From CBDDHT01 sp965228615 (lineage in GTDB: Bacteria > Pseudomonadota > Alphaproteobacteria > Rhizobiales > Methyloligellaceae): a stretch of 64,000 nucleotides of DNA. The first letter of the stretch is position 1, and each line of letters begins with the position of its first letter. Shown here piece by piece: positions 18,541-26,979 of this stretch. The notes beneath the pieces were generated by a model, which was given only the letters and a program-made list of their open reading frames with translations, made no database searches and had not been told where the DNA came from. The stretch is taken from positions 1-64,000 of the forward strand of contig CBDDHT010000003.1 of the NCBI GenBank assembly GCA_965228615.1, in the 5' to 3' direction. Both the position numbers and the translations under genes were made by a program.

Positions 18541-18636
18541 TCTTCCGACAGTCCTCGGGCGATATCTATCGCCGTGTCTGCCTCTGGCTGCTCATCGTCA
18601 TGGGAGTTGTCGTGATCGTGCTTTGATCCCGGCGAC
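18541..18636 (+). repeat. 96-bp direct repeat, right copy (tauE 3' end fragment)
   Basis: A copy of the tauE 3' end with stop codon, one mismatch from 13812-13907. It has no upstream coding part, so it is a remnant or duplication and not a gene. Confidence 0.95.
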
Positions 18637-19057
18637 GCCCCTTCGAACAACCTGATGATGTCCTCGAAGGCGGCGACCGCAAAGATGCGGATTTCTTCGT
18701 CGGCCCGAATGATACAGCCCCCAGATTAGAAATTCTGGGGTTTAGCCAACCATCACCATACGGGCGTAGTCCGTCACCGTGAGGTCGTTAGCGTAAGGTG
18801 ACTTGGTGTGATGTTGCCGCCTGATGTTTCGGCGGAAGCGGGATTCATTGAGGAATAAAGATAAAGACAGACCACGATAATGACAGTTCCAATAGCCGCT
18901 AACAGATTTTGCATTGCTTTCCTTTCAATTGTTCAATTTTTATAGACATGCGCATGCGCATAGCCTTGGTGACTGTCAGGTAATTCTGGCAGTTTACTTT
19001 TACCCTTTTTGGCTACCCGTCTGAGAACGACACATCCATGTTTCCTCCCACCGAATG

Positions 19058-19315
19058 ACACGCCTCCAAGTGGAAACATTTTTGGTATCAATCGGACGGT
19101 CATCGTGACCGCGCTCCGGTCATTACGGCATTGTCTTGCTTGAAGAAAGGAGACAAAAGAGCACGGACCCCGCCAGACCGTTGCCGATATTCGGTTATCA
19201 GAGCCTCAGGGATCAGCGCAGTCAATTCGGCCAACCCTTGTGCCCTCTCGACCGCCTGCCGGTCGACCCCGAACCGGCCATCATCGCAACACCATTGGAG
19301 ATATCCACGAAGCAG
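19058..19315. repeat. 258-bp imperfect direct repeat, left copy
   Basis: Roughly 85% identical by eye to 20532-20789, offset 1474 bases, starting at ACACGCCTCCAAGTGGAAACA in both. The two copies enclose the toxin-antitoxin pair. The repeat includes the 3' part of the gene at 20610-21026 plus about 78 bases beyond its stop. Confidence 0.85.
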
Positions 19316-19321
19316 AACCAC
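19100..19321 (-). pseudogene. Degenerate 3' copy of the hypothetical gene at 20610-21026
   Basis: The translated fragment (CDDGRFGVDRQAVERAQGL, then LTALIPEALITEYRQR) matches the C-terminal 60 residues of the intact gene at 20610. The original stop has been lost and the frame runs on into non-homologous residues. The N-terminal two thirds are absent. Confidence 0.75.
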
Positions 19322-19369
19322 TGCGAGACATTACCGGGCAAAAATGCCTCGGTAACTCTATGTTCGTAT

Positions 19370-19400
19370 ATTTCGATTATTTCGATTATTGCGAATATTG
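19370..19400 (+). promoter_or_regulatory. Probable autoregulatory operator of the toxin-antitoxin pair
   Basis: In an AT-rich stretch about 60 bases before the antitoxin ATG, the 9-mer TTCGATTAT occurs twice in tandem (19372-19389). It is flanked by an inverted ATATTTCG / CGAATAT pair (19367-19374 and 19392-19398). Antitoxins of this kind normally bind such repeats. No experimental support. Confidence 0.4.
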
Positions 19401-19448
19401 GAATGTGCCCTTATATTCTGCACATAGGCACCAAAATGGAGACTCAAC

Positions 19449-19898
19449 ATGCCAGCAGAAGCCCTAAACAAGCGGCCGCCTACAAGCGACGAGATGGAAA
19501 AGGCATCTGAGGCGATGAGCATTTTTGCGCGAGCCCTTAAAGAGGATGGTCCGTCAATTCGCATCAATAGCGGCGGCGATGAGTTGCAATTAGATTTCCC
19601 ACATGCCTTGGGGCAGCTCGTCTTGGACCTGCTCGCACATGTGGCTAGAGGCGAGATGGTCACCTTTGTACCCTATGGCGCGGAACTCACCACACAGCAG
19701 GCTGCTGATCTCCTAAATGTTTCGCGACCGTTCCTTGTTAAACTTCTTGAGGCCGGCGAAATCGAACATCACAAGGTTGGCTCACACCGACGCGTCCCGG
19801 TTGAAAAGCTTCTGGAATACAAAATGAAGCGAGATCAAGTGCGGTCTGAAGGTCTGACTGAGCTGCAGCGTCTCGGTCAAGAATTCGACGCTGGATGA
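19449..19898 (+). CDS. Antitoxin with excisionase-type helix-turn-helix
   Basis: A 149-residue protein. Its C-terminal part has an HTH_17/excisionase-type DNA-binding domain (LTTQQAADLLNVSRPFLVKL followed by HHKVGSHRRVPVEKLLEY). The N-terminal 80 residues are acidic and could cover the toxin. The stop overlaps the toxin ATG by four bases (ATGA), a common sign of translational coupling in type II toxin-antitoxin pairs. GGAG lies seven bases before ATG 19449. The gene is AT-richer than its surroundings, fitting horizontal acquisition. This HTH-plus-PIN pairing is a recognised type II TA arrangement distinct from classic VapB. Confidence 0.8.
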   Translation: MPAEALNKRPPTSDEMEKASEAMSIFARALKEDGPSIRINSGGDELQLDFPHALGQLVLDLLAHVARGEMVTFVPYGAELTTQQAADLLNVSRPFLVKLLEAGEIEHHKVGSHRRVPVEKLLEYKMKRDQVRSEGLTELQRLGQEFDAG

Positions 19899-20473
19899 AA
19901 GAAGTAGCGGACCGCTTCGTCGTCATCCTTGATGCAAATGTACTTTACCCATTTCGTGTCAGAGACGTTCTGTTGCGGTTCGCCGAGGCTGGACTGTTCC
20001 GAGCCCGATGGTCAGAAAAGATAACGGATGAATGGACATCCCATCTCCGAAACGCAAAACCTCATCTGGAAGAAAGCGTGCGTTCGCAGTTAGCGGCAAT
20101 GGAGCGCGTGTTCCCAGAAGCTGTTGTAACAGGTTATGAGCCATTGATGGCGGACCTGACACTACCAGATTCCAATGATGTTCATGTTCTTACCGCTGCA
20201 ATCAAAGCCGGCGCTCAGCACATCGTCACCGAAAACCTAAAAGACTTCCCGGATGACATCTTGTCTGAGTTTGATATGGAAGCTGTATCCGCCGACAATT
20301 TCATCGCAAGCACCTTTGAGCTCTATCCCGCTGAAGGTGTCGCTGCACTTCGCGCAATGCGAAGAGCGTACAATAATCCCTCAATGACAAAAGCCGAATT
20401 CATTATGGATCTCATGCGTGTCGGGCTTGGGAGAACTGCCGCTCTCGTCAAGCCGGAGATTGAAAGCCTCTAA
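19895..20473 (+). CDS. PIN-domain toxin (putative endoribonuclease)
   Basis: A 192-residue PIN protein. The acidic metal-binding residues are visible: Asp in VVILDANVLYP, Glu in KITDEW, Asp in LPDSNDVHVL and the Asn/Asp pair in VTENLKDFP. VapC-like PIN toxins cleave tRNA, rRNA or mRNA and are neutralised by the cognate antitoxin, here encoded just upstream with an ATGA overlap. A C-terminal helical extension of about 50 residues (from about residue 140) is typical of the longer PIN toxins paired with HTH antitoxins. All key residues are present, so it is probably active when free. Confidence 0.85.
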   Translation: MKEVADRFVVILDANVLYPFRVRDVLLRFAEAGLFRARWSEKITDEWTSHLRNAKPHLEESVRSQLAAMERVFPEAVVTGYEPLMADLTLPDSNDVHVLTAAIKAGAQHIVTENLKDFPDDILSEFDMEAVSADNFIASTFELYPAEGVAALRAMRRAYNNPSMTKAEFIMDLMRVGLGRTAALVKPEIESL

Positions 20474-20531
20474 TCACCGCACGATTCTGACAGAATGCGC
20501 GAAACCGGTTGGGAGTATCGTTTGCCGAACA

Positions 20532-20789
20532 ACACGCCTCCAAGTGGAAACAATTTCGGTTTCAGTCACACGGTCATCGTGACTTGATTCCGATCGTTGC
20601 GGGATCCTCTTACTTGAAGAAACGGGACAAAAGAGCACGGACCCCGATAGACCGTTTCCGATATTCGGTTATCAGAACCTCCGGGATCAGCGCAGTCAGA
20701 TCGGCCAAACCTTGTGCCAACTCGACCGCCTGCCGGTCGACCCCGAACCTGCCATCATCGCTACACAGTTCGAGATATCGGCGCAGCAA
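20532..20789. repeat. 258-bp imperfect direct repeat, right copy
   Basis: This copy holds the intact 3' end of the hypothetical gene at 20610-21026 and 78 bases beyond its stop. Its degenerate partner is at 19058-19315 on the other side of the toxin-antitoxin genes. Confidence 0.85.
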
Positions 20790-21026
20790 GGCATCAACCT
20801 CGTTGCGATGCGTTGGATGATCCTCGAGTTCGGCCACAACCGGCGACTTATCGTTATCAGCAGACAGCACGATCTTTCGCCCATCGGACACAAAGGCGAA
20901 ATACTCACCGTTGCGAACGTCGATTGCCTCCGTGGCGATCACCAGGTCTTCCAGGCGTCGGTAAATTTCGAGATCGCCCGGGACTGACGGATCATTTGAT
21001 TCATTCAGCAAGTAGAGGTTTGGCAT
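20610..21026 (-). CDS. Hypothetical soluble protein
   Basis: About 138 residues, soluble, with alternating beta-like and helical segments and no recognised domain. ATG 21026 begins MPNLYLLNESND. A GTG at 21095 would add 23 less typical residues and sits too close to its GGAG box, so I prefer the ATG but am unsure. The 3' third of this gene is duplicated at 19100-19321 across the toxin-antitoxin pair, which shows that the pair was inserted beside the gene or that the gene was once tandem. It is transcribed convergently towards the toxin gene. Confidence 0.55.
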   Translation of the reverse strand: MPNLYLLNESNDPSVPGDLEIYRRLEDLVIATEAIDVRNGEYFAFVSDGRKIVLSADNDKSPVVAELEDHPTHRNEVDALLRRYLELCSDDGRFGVDRQAVELAQGLADLTALIPEVLITEYRKRSIGVRALLSRFFK

Positions 21027-21213
21027 TAGACGCGATCCAAGGTGGAATTCTCGAATGACACCGTTCTTTGTCGAAACACTACTGGTATCCGGCACTCCTT
21101 CACCAGACCCTTGAAATCATTGCCCTGGCGCCTGACAGGACATTGTTGAGCCGCTGGCTTGAGCAGTGATAGACTCATTCACTGAGGACAACACCCGTCT
21201 TTGGGAGAGACCT

Positions 21214-22020
21214 ATGCCTAAGGTCGCCGCTGTTCTTGTCATTGCGGTTTTGCTCGGCTTTTTCGGCGCCATGGAAGGCCATGCCGGCAAGCGCGTCGCG
21301 CTTGTCTTCGGCAATGACGACTATACGACCCTGCCGAAGCTGCAAAAGTCCGTGAACGGCGCCCGCGCGGTGGCCGAGGCCCTGAAAGACATCGGTTTCA
21401 CCGTGATGATGGGTGAGAACCTGAGCAGGCGCGCGATGCATCGGCAACTCGCCGAATTCCGGCGGCAGCTCGATCAGGGCGACGAGGCGCTGTTCTTTTA
21501 TGCAGGACACGCGGTCCGCTACCAGGGCCGCAACTTTCTGCTGCCTATCGATTTCCCTCAATCGAGCCAGTCGGACAATCTCGTCGACTTCGAGGCGCTC
21601 GCTGTCGACCTGGTGATCAATTCCGTTTCCGCCCGCAAACCCCGGGTTGGCATCGTCATCCTCGATGCTTCACGCCGCAATCCGCTCCCGACCTGCACAC
21701 GCTGTATTCCGAGGCACGGACTGGCGCGCACCGATGTTCCGGCAAACATATTTGTCCTCCATTCGGCAGGCGCCGGAGAAGTCGCACTGGACATGCTTAC
21801 CCACGACGATCCCGATCCCCACTCAATATTCGTGCGCAGCCTCCTCCCCCTTCTCAAAGAGCCGGAACTCAAAATCTATGCGCTGGCGAAACAGTTGCAG
21901 CGCGACGTGCATGCACTCGCCCGAACCGTCGGTCATAATCAGAAACCGGCCTATTTCGACACCCTACTGGCGGACTATTATCTGGGACGTTTTCATGATG
22001 CACCGACGGCCCCGCAGTGA
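21214..22020 (+). CDS. Exported caspase-like (peptidase C14) protein, catalytic Cys replaced by Ser
   Basis: A 268-residue protein with a signal peptide (residues 1-25) and a single caspase p20-like domain. It shows KRVALVFGNDDYTTLPKLQ at the first strand, the catalytic His in FFYAGHAV (H99), and at the expected nucleophile site ILDASRRNP, with Ser153 where family members have Cys (DACR). The codon is TCA. This predicts a pseudo-enzyme that could act as a decoy or regulator, unless Ser supports weak activity. ATG 21214 follows GGGAGAG and gives a clean signal peptide. The gene leads a same-strand series with the DUF4424 gene and a 727-residue exported protein. Confidence 0.8.
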   Translation: MPKVAAVLVIAVLLGFFGAMEGHAGKRVALVFGNDDYTTLPKLQKSVNGARAVAEALKDIGFTVMMGENLSRRAMHRQLAEFRRQLDQGDEALFFYAGHAVRYQGRNFLLPIDFPQSSQSDNLVDFEALAVDLVINSVSARKPRVGIVILDASRRNPLPTCTRCIPRHGLARTDVPANIFVLHSAGAGEVALDMLTHDDPDPHSIFVRSLLPLLKEPELKIYALAKQLQRDVHALARTVGHNQKPAYFDTLLADYYLGRFHDAPTAPQ

Positions 22021-22123
22021 GACGCGGGACCGACAAACGTTGGCAAAAATGATCCCGTTTGAGATCGGCGATCCCACCATGGTAGCTTGAAACCTTATCG
22101 CAACCGCTTCTCAGAGATCGAAC

Positions 22124-23137
22124 ATGCTTCCACGTAATCTGTGTGTCTTGTTGGCCCTCTGCTGCCTTCCGGCGCCTACGGCCACGGCAAATGACTCCAC
22201 CGCCCAGATCGGCGCAGGCGGTCTCGTGCTGGCTCGAACCAACGCTATTGCCATGGAAAGCGAGGTGCTTCGCGTATCGGTCGAGCAGATCAGTGTCGAC
22301 TATGTGTTCCGTAACAGAACGGATCGAGACATCACGAGCATCGTGGCGTTTCCGCTGCCGGACCTCACAATGAATGAGGATGGCGATGTCGCCATCCCGC
22401 TGGAAGACAAGGGCGCCAACTTTGTCGGCTTCAAGACCGAGGTCGATGGCAAACCCGTGGCGATGCGCGTCGAACAGCGGGCGATGGCTGCCGGACTTGA
22501 TCAGACAGCCGCACTCAAAGAACGGGGCATTCCGCTTGAGAATTTCGCACCCGGCGTCGTCAACCGGCTGACCGCGCTGGACGCAAAGACGCAGGAAGCG
22601 TTTGCCCGGCTCGGACTGATCCGGTTTGAGCGCTACGATATCGGCCAGGGCATGAAACGCTATTCGCGGCCGAACTGGACCTTGAAAACGACATTCTACT
22701 GGGAACAGACATTCCCGGCAGGTAAAGCCGTGCGCGTGACACATCGCTACCAACCCGCGGCCGGAGCGTTCGCCGGCACCAATGTCGGCACGGATTACTT
22801 CGACGCCGAGCTGCGCCAGATCTACGAGCGGGACTATTGTGTCACGGACACGTTCCTCGCCGACGTGACGGCGGCCACCAAGAAAGCCGGCAGCGACAAT
22901 GTGTATTTATTAGAACATTGGGTCGATTACATTCTCAAGACCGGAGGCAACTGGGCCGGAGGCGAAATCGGCGAATTTCGGCTCATCGTCGATACAGGAA
23001 AATCCGGTGGATTTGTTAGCCTCTGCCACGCAGACCTAAAGCCGATTGGCAAGGGAAAGTTCGAGTGGGTGAAAAAGGATTTCTGGCCGGAGCATGACCT
23101 GAAATTCTTGTTCGTGTTGAAGCACCACGCGCAATAG
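22124..23137 (+). CDS. DUF4424-family exported protein
   Basis: A 337-residue protein with a signal peptide (cleavage near residue 22 in a TATAND context). The body matches the DUF4424 pattern: a GAGGLVLARTNAIAMESEVL start, a beta-rich YVFRNRTDRDITSIVAFPLPDL segment, an FYWEQTFPAGKAVRVTHRYQP segment and later conserved Trp/Gly-rich strands. DUF4424 proteins are periplasmic and uncharacterised; the first half looks like an immunoglobulin-type beta sandwich. It begins 103 bases after the pseudo-caspase stop and precedes another exported protein, so the three may share a cell-envelope role. Function unknown. Confidence 0.8.
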   Translation: MLPRNLCVLLALCCLPAPTATANDSTAQIGAGGLVLARTNAIAMESEVLRVSVEQISVDYVFRNRTDRDITSIVAFPLPDLTMNEDGDVAIPLEDKGANFVGFKTEVDGKPVAMRVEQRAMAAGLDQTAALKERGIPLENFAPGVVNRLTALDAKTQEAFARLGLIRFERYDIGQGMKRYSRPNWTLKTTFYWEQTFPAGKAVRVTHRYQPAAGAFAGTNVGTDYFDAELRQIYERDYCVTDTFLADVTAATKKAGSDNVYLLEHWVDYILKTGGNWAGGEIGEFRLIVDTGKSGGFVSLCHADLKPIGKGKFEWVKKDFWPEHDLKFLFVLKHHAQ

Positions 23138-23332
23138 TCACTCGGAAAACCATCACCGAAAAGCCTTCACCACAACGCAGTGCTTGCGAGCCGATGTTGA
23201 AAACACACTCAAAACGGTGCGCAAGTTCGAGCAAATGATGGGGTGTGCCTTGCCGCCTCACGAGCCGCCCTCTAGGCTCGCAGCCAAAGTCTCAAGCTCC
23301 AAAATACCGGAAATGCCTGCTTGGAGAAATTC

Positions 23333-25504
23333 ATGCTTCGTCCGCTCAATGCTCAACGCCGCATGGCGACCCACTTTCTTGCCTGGGTGTTTTTCCTAAC
23401 GGTCTTTGTGGCTGGCGACTTAGTCATTCAAGTGCAACCCGCCCACGCTCAAGGCAAGTGGAACAAGCAACAGACTGCGTTGCTGGACAGTATGTACGCA
23501 CGGCGCAACCAAATTCGCGCCTTTTGCAAGAAACTGAAATATATCAGCCTTACATATCTGGACACCGACGATAAGCTCATCAAACGCCTCCGGAAGGTGC
23601 CGGTCGAGTTCAACGCAAAGCGCGCACTCAATCATTGGCGTTTCCATCCGGTAAGACTCGCGACCCTGCGTCTGAGCGGGCGACGCTCCATCCAGCAGAT
23701 GAGCGCGGCGCAGCGTGGCGCATTTGGCCGCAAAGTCCTCGAATGCGTCGCGATCGGGCTTCATCGCGACAATAGAGGCCGATCGATGTTGGCGCATCTC
23801 TTCGAGGACCGGTTCGCGAATGCGCAGTTCGACACATTGACCCGGCCAGATTCCATGAGCCCAATCATGGTCAATGACGCGGAAATCAACCGGGCGATCC
23901 GGCCTGAACACAAGCAGCCAACTCCCGACGAACAGTTTCTTCGCGAGATACACAACGCGCTAAACGCATGGCGCGCGTCCCAAGATATCGGCGATCTGAC
24001 CGGCGTGCTTCAGCGATGGGGCAGAAAGTTGGAACGGACCGATCAATGGTTCTTGTACGAATTGAGCAAGATGTATGTGACCGACAAACGGCATTGGTTG
24101 CTCAAATATGCGAACGAAATCCAATCGAGATTCAAACTCCACCGCTTCGATACCGGCCCCACCTTCAAAGACATTGGACAAGCCAAATTGCGGTGGCATG
24201 GTCGGCGCGCGAACGAATATGTGCTGGGCGCGCACTTTGGCATGCGCCACTATTCATCCAACAAAGACAATTGCGACAAACCCGGCATTCGCACCGAGAC
24301 GTTGGCAATCCCAGCGCAGGACTATCTGATCGACGCCTATCTGGCGGCGGCAAAGGAACTGCGACAGTCGTGCGGATTCCATGTTGATCGATCTACAGCG
24401 GGACGCTTGTTTCCGATCGATGTCCAGATGTTCGTAAATGGACGCAAAACGGCCACGTTCACATTCTCGATCGGAGGGCATGTGCGGCAGTCGGGCCAAC
24501 TTGGAAAGGTGTCCAATTTCAAGATGGTGTCCGATGAGGACATCTACGATCCGATTGCAAAACACTTTTGGACCAACCCACGAAAGCCGTTCGAAATCGA
24601 TGCGGAAAAAACACGTTATGCTTCCCCGGCCCTGGGCGGTGATCTTGACTATGTCCGCGCGACGCGACAGCGGAAATCGCGGAAGGGAAGACCGGCGCAA
24701 GACATCGTCTACAGTACCGAGGGGGGATTGGTCAGACGCGGCGTGCTTGACGATGTGTATGTTTCAATTGAAATCGTGGACGAAGCCGCATTCGACCGCG
24801 CGCTGCGAGCCGGCGTTCCCGCCGCGCGCTTCCTGGAGATCGAAAGAACGCTCAATCAGTCGGGCAGATATTGGCGGGCCATCGTCAAACAGGACCTCGG
24901 TCGGTCCCAGATACCCGATGCAGTGGCCTATTTGAAAGCGCTCCATCGGGCCCGGTTCCTGCGGGTATTCTACGCGTTGAAAATGGCGAAGCGTCAGGGC
25001 TTGGATCTAGAGGGAGCCGTCATCAAGGGCCATGCGAATGTGCGCGTTGCCAAAATCGCACCCACTGTGCCGCAGGCATACCGGGCGATTAATGCGCATG
25101 TTCTGGACAGCAAGTGCGGAGCCCTCAACTATCTGATTTCTTCGCGAAACACCGGCCCCAACGCGGCTGTGTTGTCGCGCGTGATTTGGAAACGCAGTTC
25201 GAATGGGTGTGCGGTTTTCTTCTCGCAAGCTGGAAACCGCCTTTTTGTCCGCCCCGAAAAGGTCACTTCGATCAACTGCACGGGCAGCAACGACGATTTC
25301 GTCTGTACCGTCGGCGTCCAGATCGACTGTTTGCTCGAATCTCCACGCAACAAAAGCGTGCCCCTTCCGACTCAGCCCGGGTTGAACCGCATCGCGACCC
25401 AAGCCACGTGCGGGAACCTGGAGACGGCAGTGCGATTGCGTAAGAGCAAGTGGCAGTTTCGCCGGAGCGGCGCCGATGAATGGCGCGCCAGACCTGCCAG
25501 CTGA
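23333..25504 (+). CDS. Large exported protein of unknown function
   Basis: A 723-residue protein with a signal peptide (hydrophobic residues about 14-32, cleavage after AHA). The mature protein is basic and rich in Arg and Trp, with scattered Cys residues (about nine, several in the last 110 residues), suggesting a disulfide-stabilised periplasmic or secreted fold. ATG 23333 has GGAG six bases upstream; a TTG four codons earlier is less likely. No catalytic motif or repeat was recognised. It follows the DUF4424 gene by 195 bases on the same strand, so a common transcript with the pseudo-caspase and DUF4424 genes is possible. It is the largest unassigned exported protein in the window. Confidence 0.7.
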   Translation: MLRPLNAQRRMATHFLAWVFFLTVFVAGDLVIQVQPAHAQGKWNKQQTALLDSMYARRNQIRAFCKKLKYISLTYLDTDDKLIKRLRKVPVEFNAKRALNHWRFHPVRLATLRLSGRRSIQQMSAAQRGAFGRKVLECVAIGLHRDNRGRSMLAHLFEDRFANAQFDTLTRPDSMSPIMVNDAEINRAIRPEHKQPTPDEQFLREIHNALNAWRASQDIGDLTGVLQRWGRKLERTDQWFLYELSKMYVTDKRHWLLKYANEIQSRFKLHRFDTGPTFKDIGQAKLRWHGRRANEYVLGAHFGMRHYSSNKDNCDKPGIRTETLAIPAQDYLIDAYLAAAKELRQSCGFHVDRSTAGRLFPIDVQMFVNGRKTATFTFSIGGHVRQSGQLGKVSNFKMVSDEDIYDPIAKHFWTNPRKPFEIDAEKTRYASPALGGDLDYVRATRQRKSRKGRPAQDIVYSTEGGLVRRGVLDDVYVSIEIVDEAAFDRALRAGVPAARFLEIERTLNQSGRYWRAIVKQDLGRSQIPDAVAYLKALHRARFLRVFYALKMAKRQGLDLEGAVIKGHANVRVAKIAPTVPQAYRAINAHVLDSKCGALNYLISSRNTGPNAAVLSRVIWKRSSNGCAVFFSQAGNRLFVRPEKVTSINCTGSNDDFVCTVGVQIDCLLESPRNKSVPLPTQPGLNRIATQATCGNLETAVRLRKSKWQFRRSGADEWRARPAS

Positions 25505-25624
25505 TGCACCCGGTGACAAGGATCGATCGGTCCCACCGCTGATATGAGCGGGCGCATTCCTTTCCGGCTCAAAATCGGCTCAAAGTTTCCAATAGCAGAC
25601 ATTCCAAGTAGCGGCGACCACCAC

Positions 25625-26575
25625 CTAGTCATCTGGTGACACCGTAAGGATCGTGGTCGATCCGCGATTTGATTCGCCGCTCTCCTGATCCGGTTCCCAC
25701 TCAACGGTCTCTTCTTCCTCGGGCCTAACTCCCACATGCTCGTCCGATTTGCTTTCCGGTGAAACCGCTACCGAAGGCGGTCCCCAGAAAGCGTTCGAGA
25801 ATTGCTCGAAACTGGCGTCGATGCCGAACCAATGGCCTTCAGGAAGAAGCCGCTCCGCGATCAAGGGTCCAAGATCGCGCGAGCGCAGATCGTCTACAAA
25901 CGTGTTGACGGACGGCACCAGAAAGAACAATGCCACGGTCGCGGCCGTCATCAGCCCTGACACTTTGACATTGCGGTATTCGAAGAATTTGAGCGCCGTG
26001 CCGAATGAGCGCTTTATGCGGTTGTCGGAAAAATCGACGCTATAGAGCTCATCGAGCAAGAGATGAACCATATAGCCGACAAAGAGAAAAACACCGGCCA
26101 TCCATGACACGGTGGGATCTTTGCCGAGCATCTGATTGAAGACAAATACCGTCGCCAGCAGGAAGAAGAGCCCTGCGATCACGGAATGGAAAATGCCGCG
26201 GTGGCGGGCGAAATGATGAAATACGGATTGCGCCCCATAGCGCACACCCAAAAACATGCACAGCCAGATCAGCCAGAGCTCGGCAATGGAATAACCGCCG
26301 ACACTGGAGAACAATGCACAAAACGACAGGAAGAGCCCCAAAAAGAAAAAGATAAGGCGCGAGGGCCGGGACTCCTGAAGATCGATGTCGGGCAGCACGC
26401 CGCCGAGTACGCCGGCGAGCGCCACGGCCATCACATCGTTCGCCGTTATGATCGCGGTTGCAAGTGCCAGTGTCGCCAGCAATCCGGCAACGACCGTTCC
26501 AACACCCAGATGTGTCCTGAAATTTGCCAAGAGAATACCGCCAATCCGGCTGAAAACCCCGTTTAAAGTGCCCAT
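25625..26575 (-). CDS. YdjM-type (DUF457) membrane-bound metal-dependent hydrolase
   Basis: A 316-residue membrane protein with about six hydrophobic segments in residues 20-235. Family metal-ligand motifs are present: GGVLPDIDL (two Asp), HRGIFHSVIAG (two His) and VHLLLDELY (His and Asp). These match the YdjM/DUF457 family of inner-membrane predicted phosphatases or phospholipases; E. coli ydjM is under LexA control. The C-terminal 60 residues form a hydrophilic Glu/Ser-rich tail not seen in short members. ATG 26575 precedes RIGGILLANFRTHLG; a later start near ANFRTH would also be plausible. Confidence 0.75.
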   Translation of the reverse strand: MGTLNGVFSRIGGILLANFRTHLGVGTVVAGLLATLALATAIITANDVMAVALAGVLGGVLPDIDLQESRPSRLIFFFLGLFLSFCALFSSVGGYSIAELWLIWLCMFLGVRYGAQSVFHHFARHRGIFHSVIAGLFFLLATVFVFNQMLGKDPTVSWMAGVFLFVGYMVHLLLDELYSVDFSDNRIKRSFGTALKFFEYRNVKVSGLMTAATVALFFLVPSVNTFVDDLRSRDLGPLIAERLLPEGHWFGIDASFEQFSNAFWGPPSVAVSPESKSDEHVGVRPEEEETVEWEPDQESGESNRGSTTILTVSPDD

Positions 26576-26820
26576 TTACGCGGGTATCAGGATACTGGCG
26601 GCTGCTCCTTTTCCGATTGTCCCGCAAGAGACCATCGAGCAAACCGACGAATCGAATTGGTATTCTACGCTTGGTGGATTGCCGTCGTTTGATTTTTTTG
26701 TCCCGCCTGCCGGGACACCGGGAATGCCCGGACCGATGTACAGCAACAACTTTCGAGCCGCGAATGAGCGTTCCGCCGGTTGTGGTTACGGCGTGCTGAA
26801 GCCGGCCCTCTCACCGGCAG

Positions 26821-26841
26821 GGCCACCCGATAAGGGTGGCC
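26821..26841. terminator. Intergenic hairpin, 8-bp perfect stem
   Basis: GGCCACCC, five-base loop GATAA, GGGTGGCC. It lies in the 400-base interval between the YdjM-type gene and the aldehyde dehydrogenase gene. There is no T-run on either side, so a role in RNA 3'-end formation is only possible. The rest of the interval shows no gene. Confidence 0.45.
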
Positions 26842-26979
26842 TCGGGGTAGATCTGCCGAAGATTACCATGACAGTTTGTTGAATCCCTCTTTGGCGACTC
26901 ATCTGCAAACGATGCGCGACTGATCAATTCGCCCTGCCGAAAGTCGCCTTAGACGGTCCGCTTGTCTGTGGCTGAGGTC

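Larger units (their letters stand above)
18301..19448. other. Gene-poor interval of about 1.1 kb
   Basis: No convincing intact gene. It holds the right copy of the 96-bp direct repeat and a hairpin at 18719-18740 (CCCCAGA and TCTGGGG arms). A short reverse-strand open stretch at about 18645-18720 looks like the end of a gene (an ADEEIRIFAVAAFEDIIRLF reading). There is also an ATGCGCATGCGCAT palindrome near 18947, a degenerate gene copy at 19100-19321, and an AT-rich probable promoter from about 19360. Confidence 0.6.
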
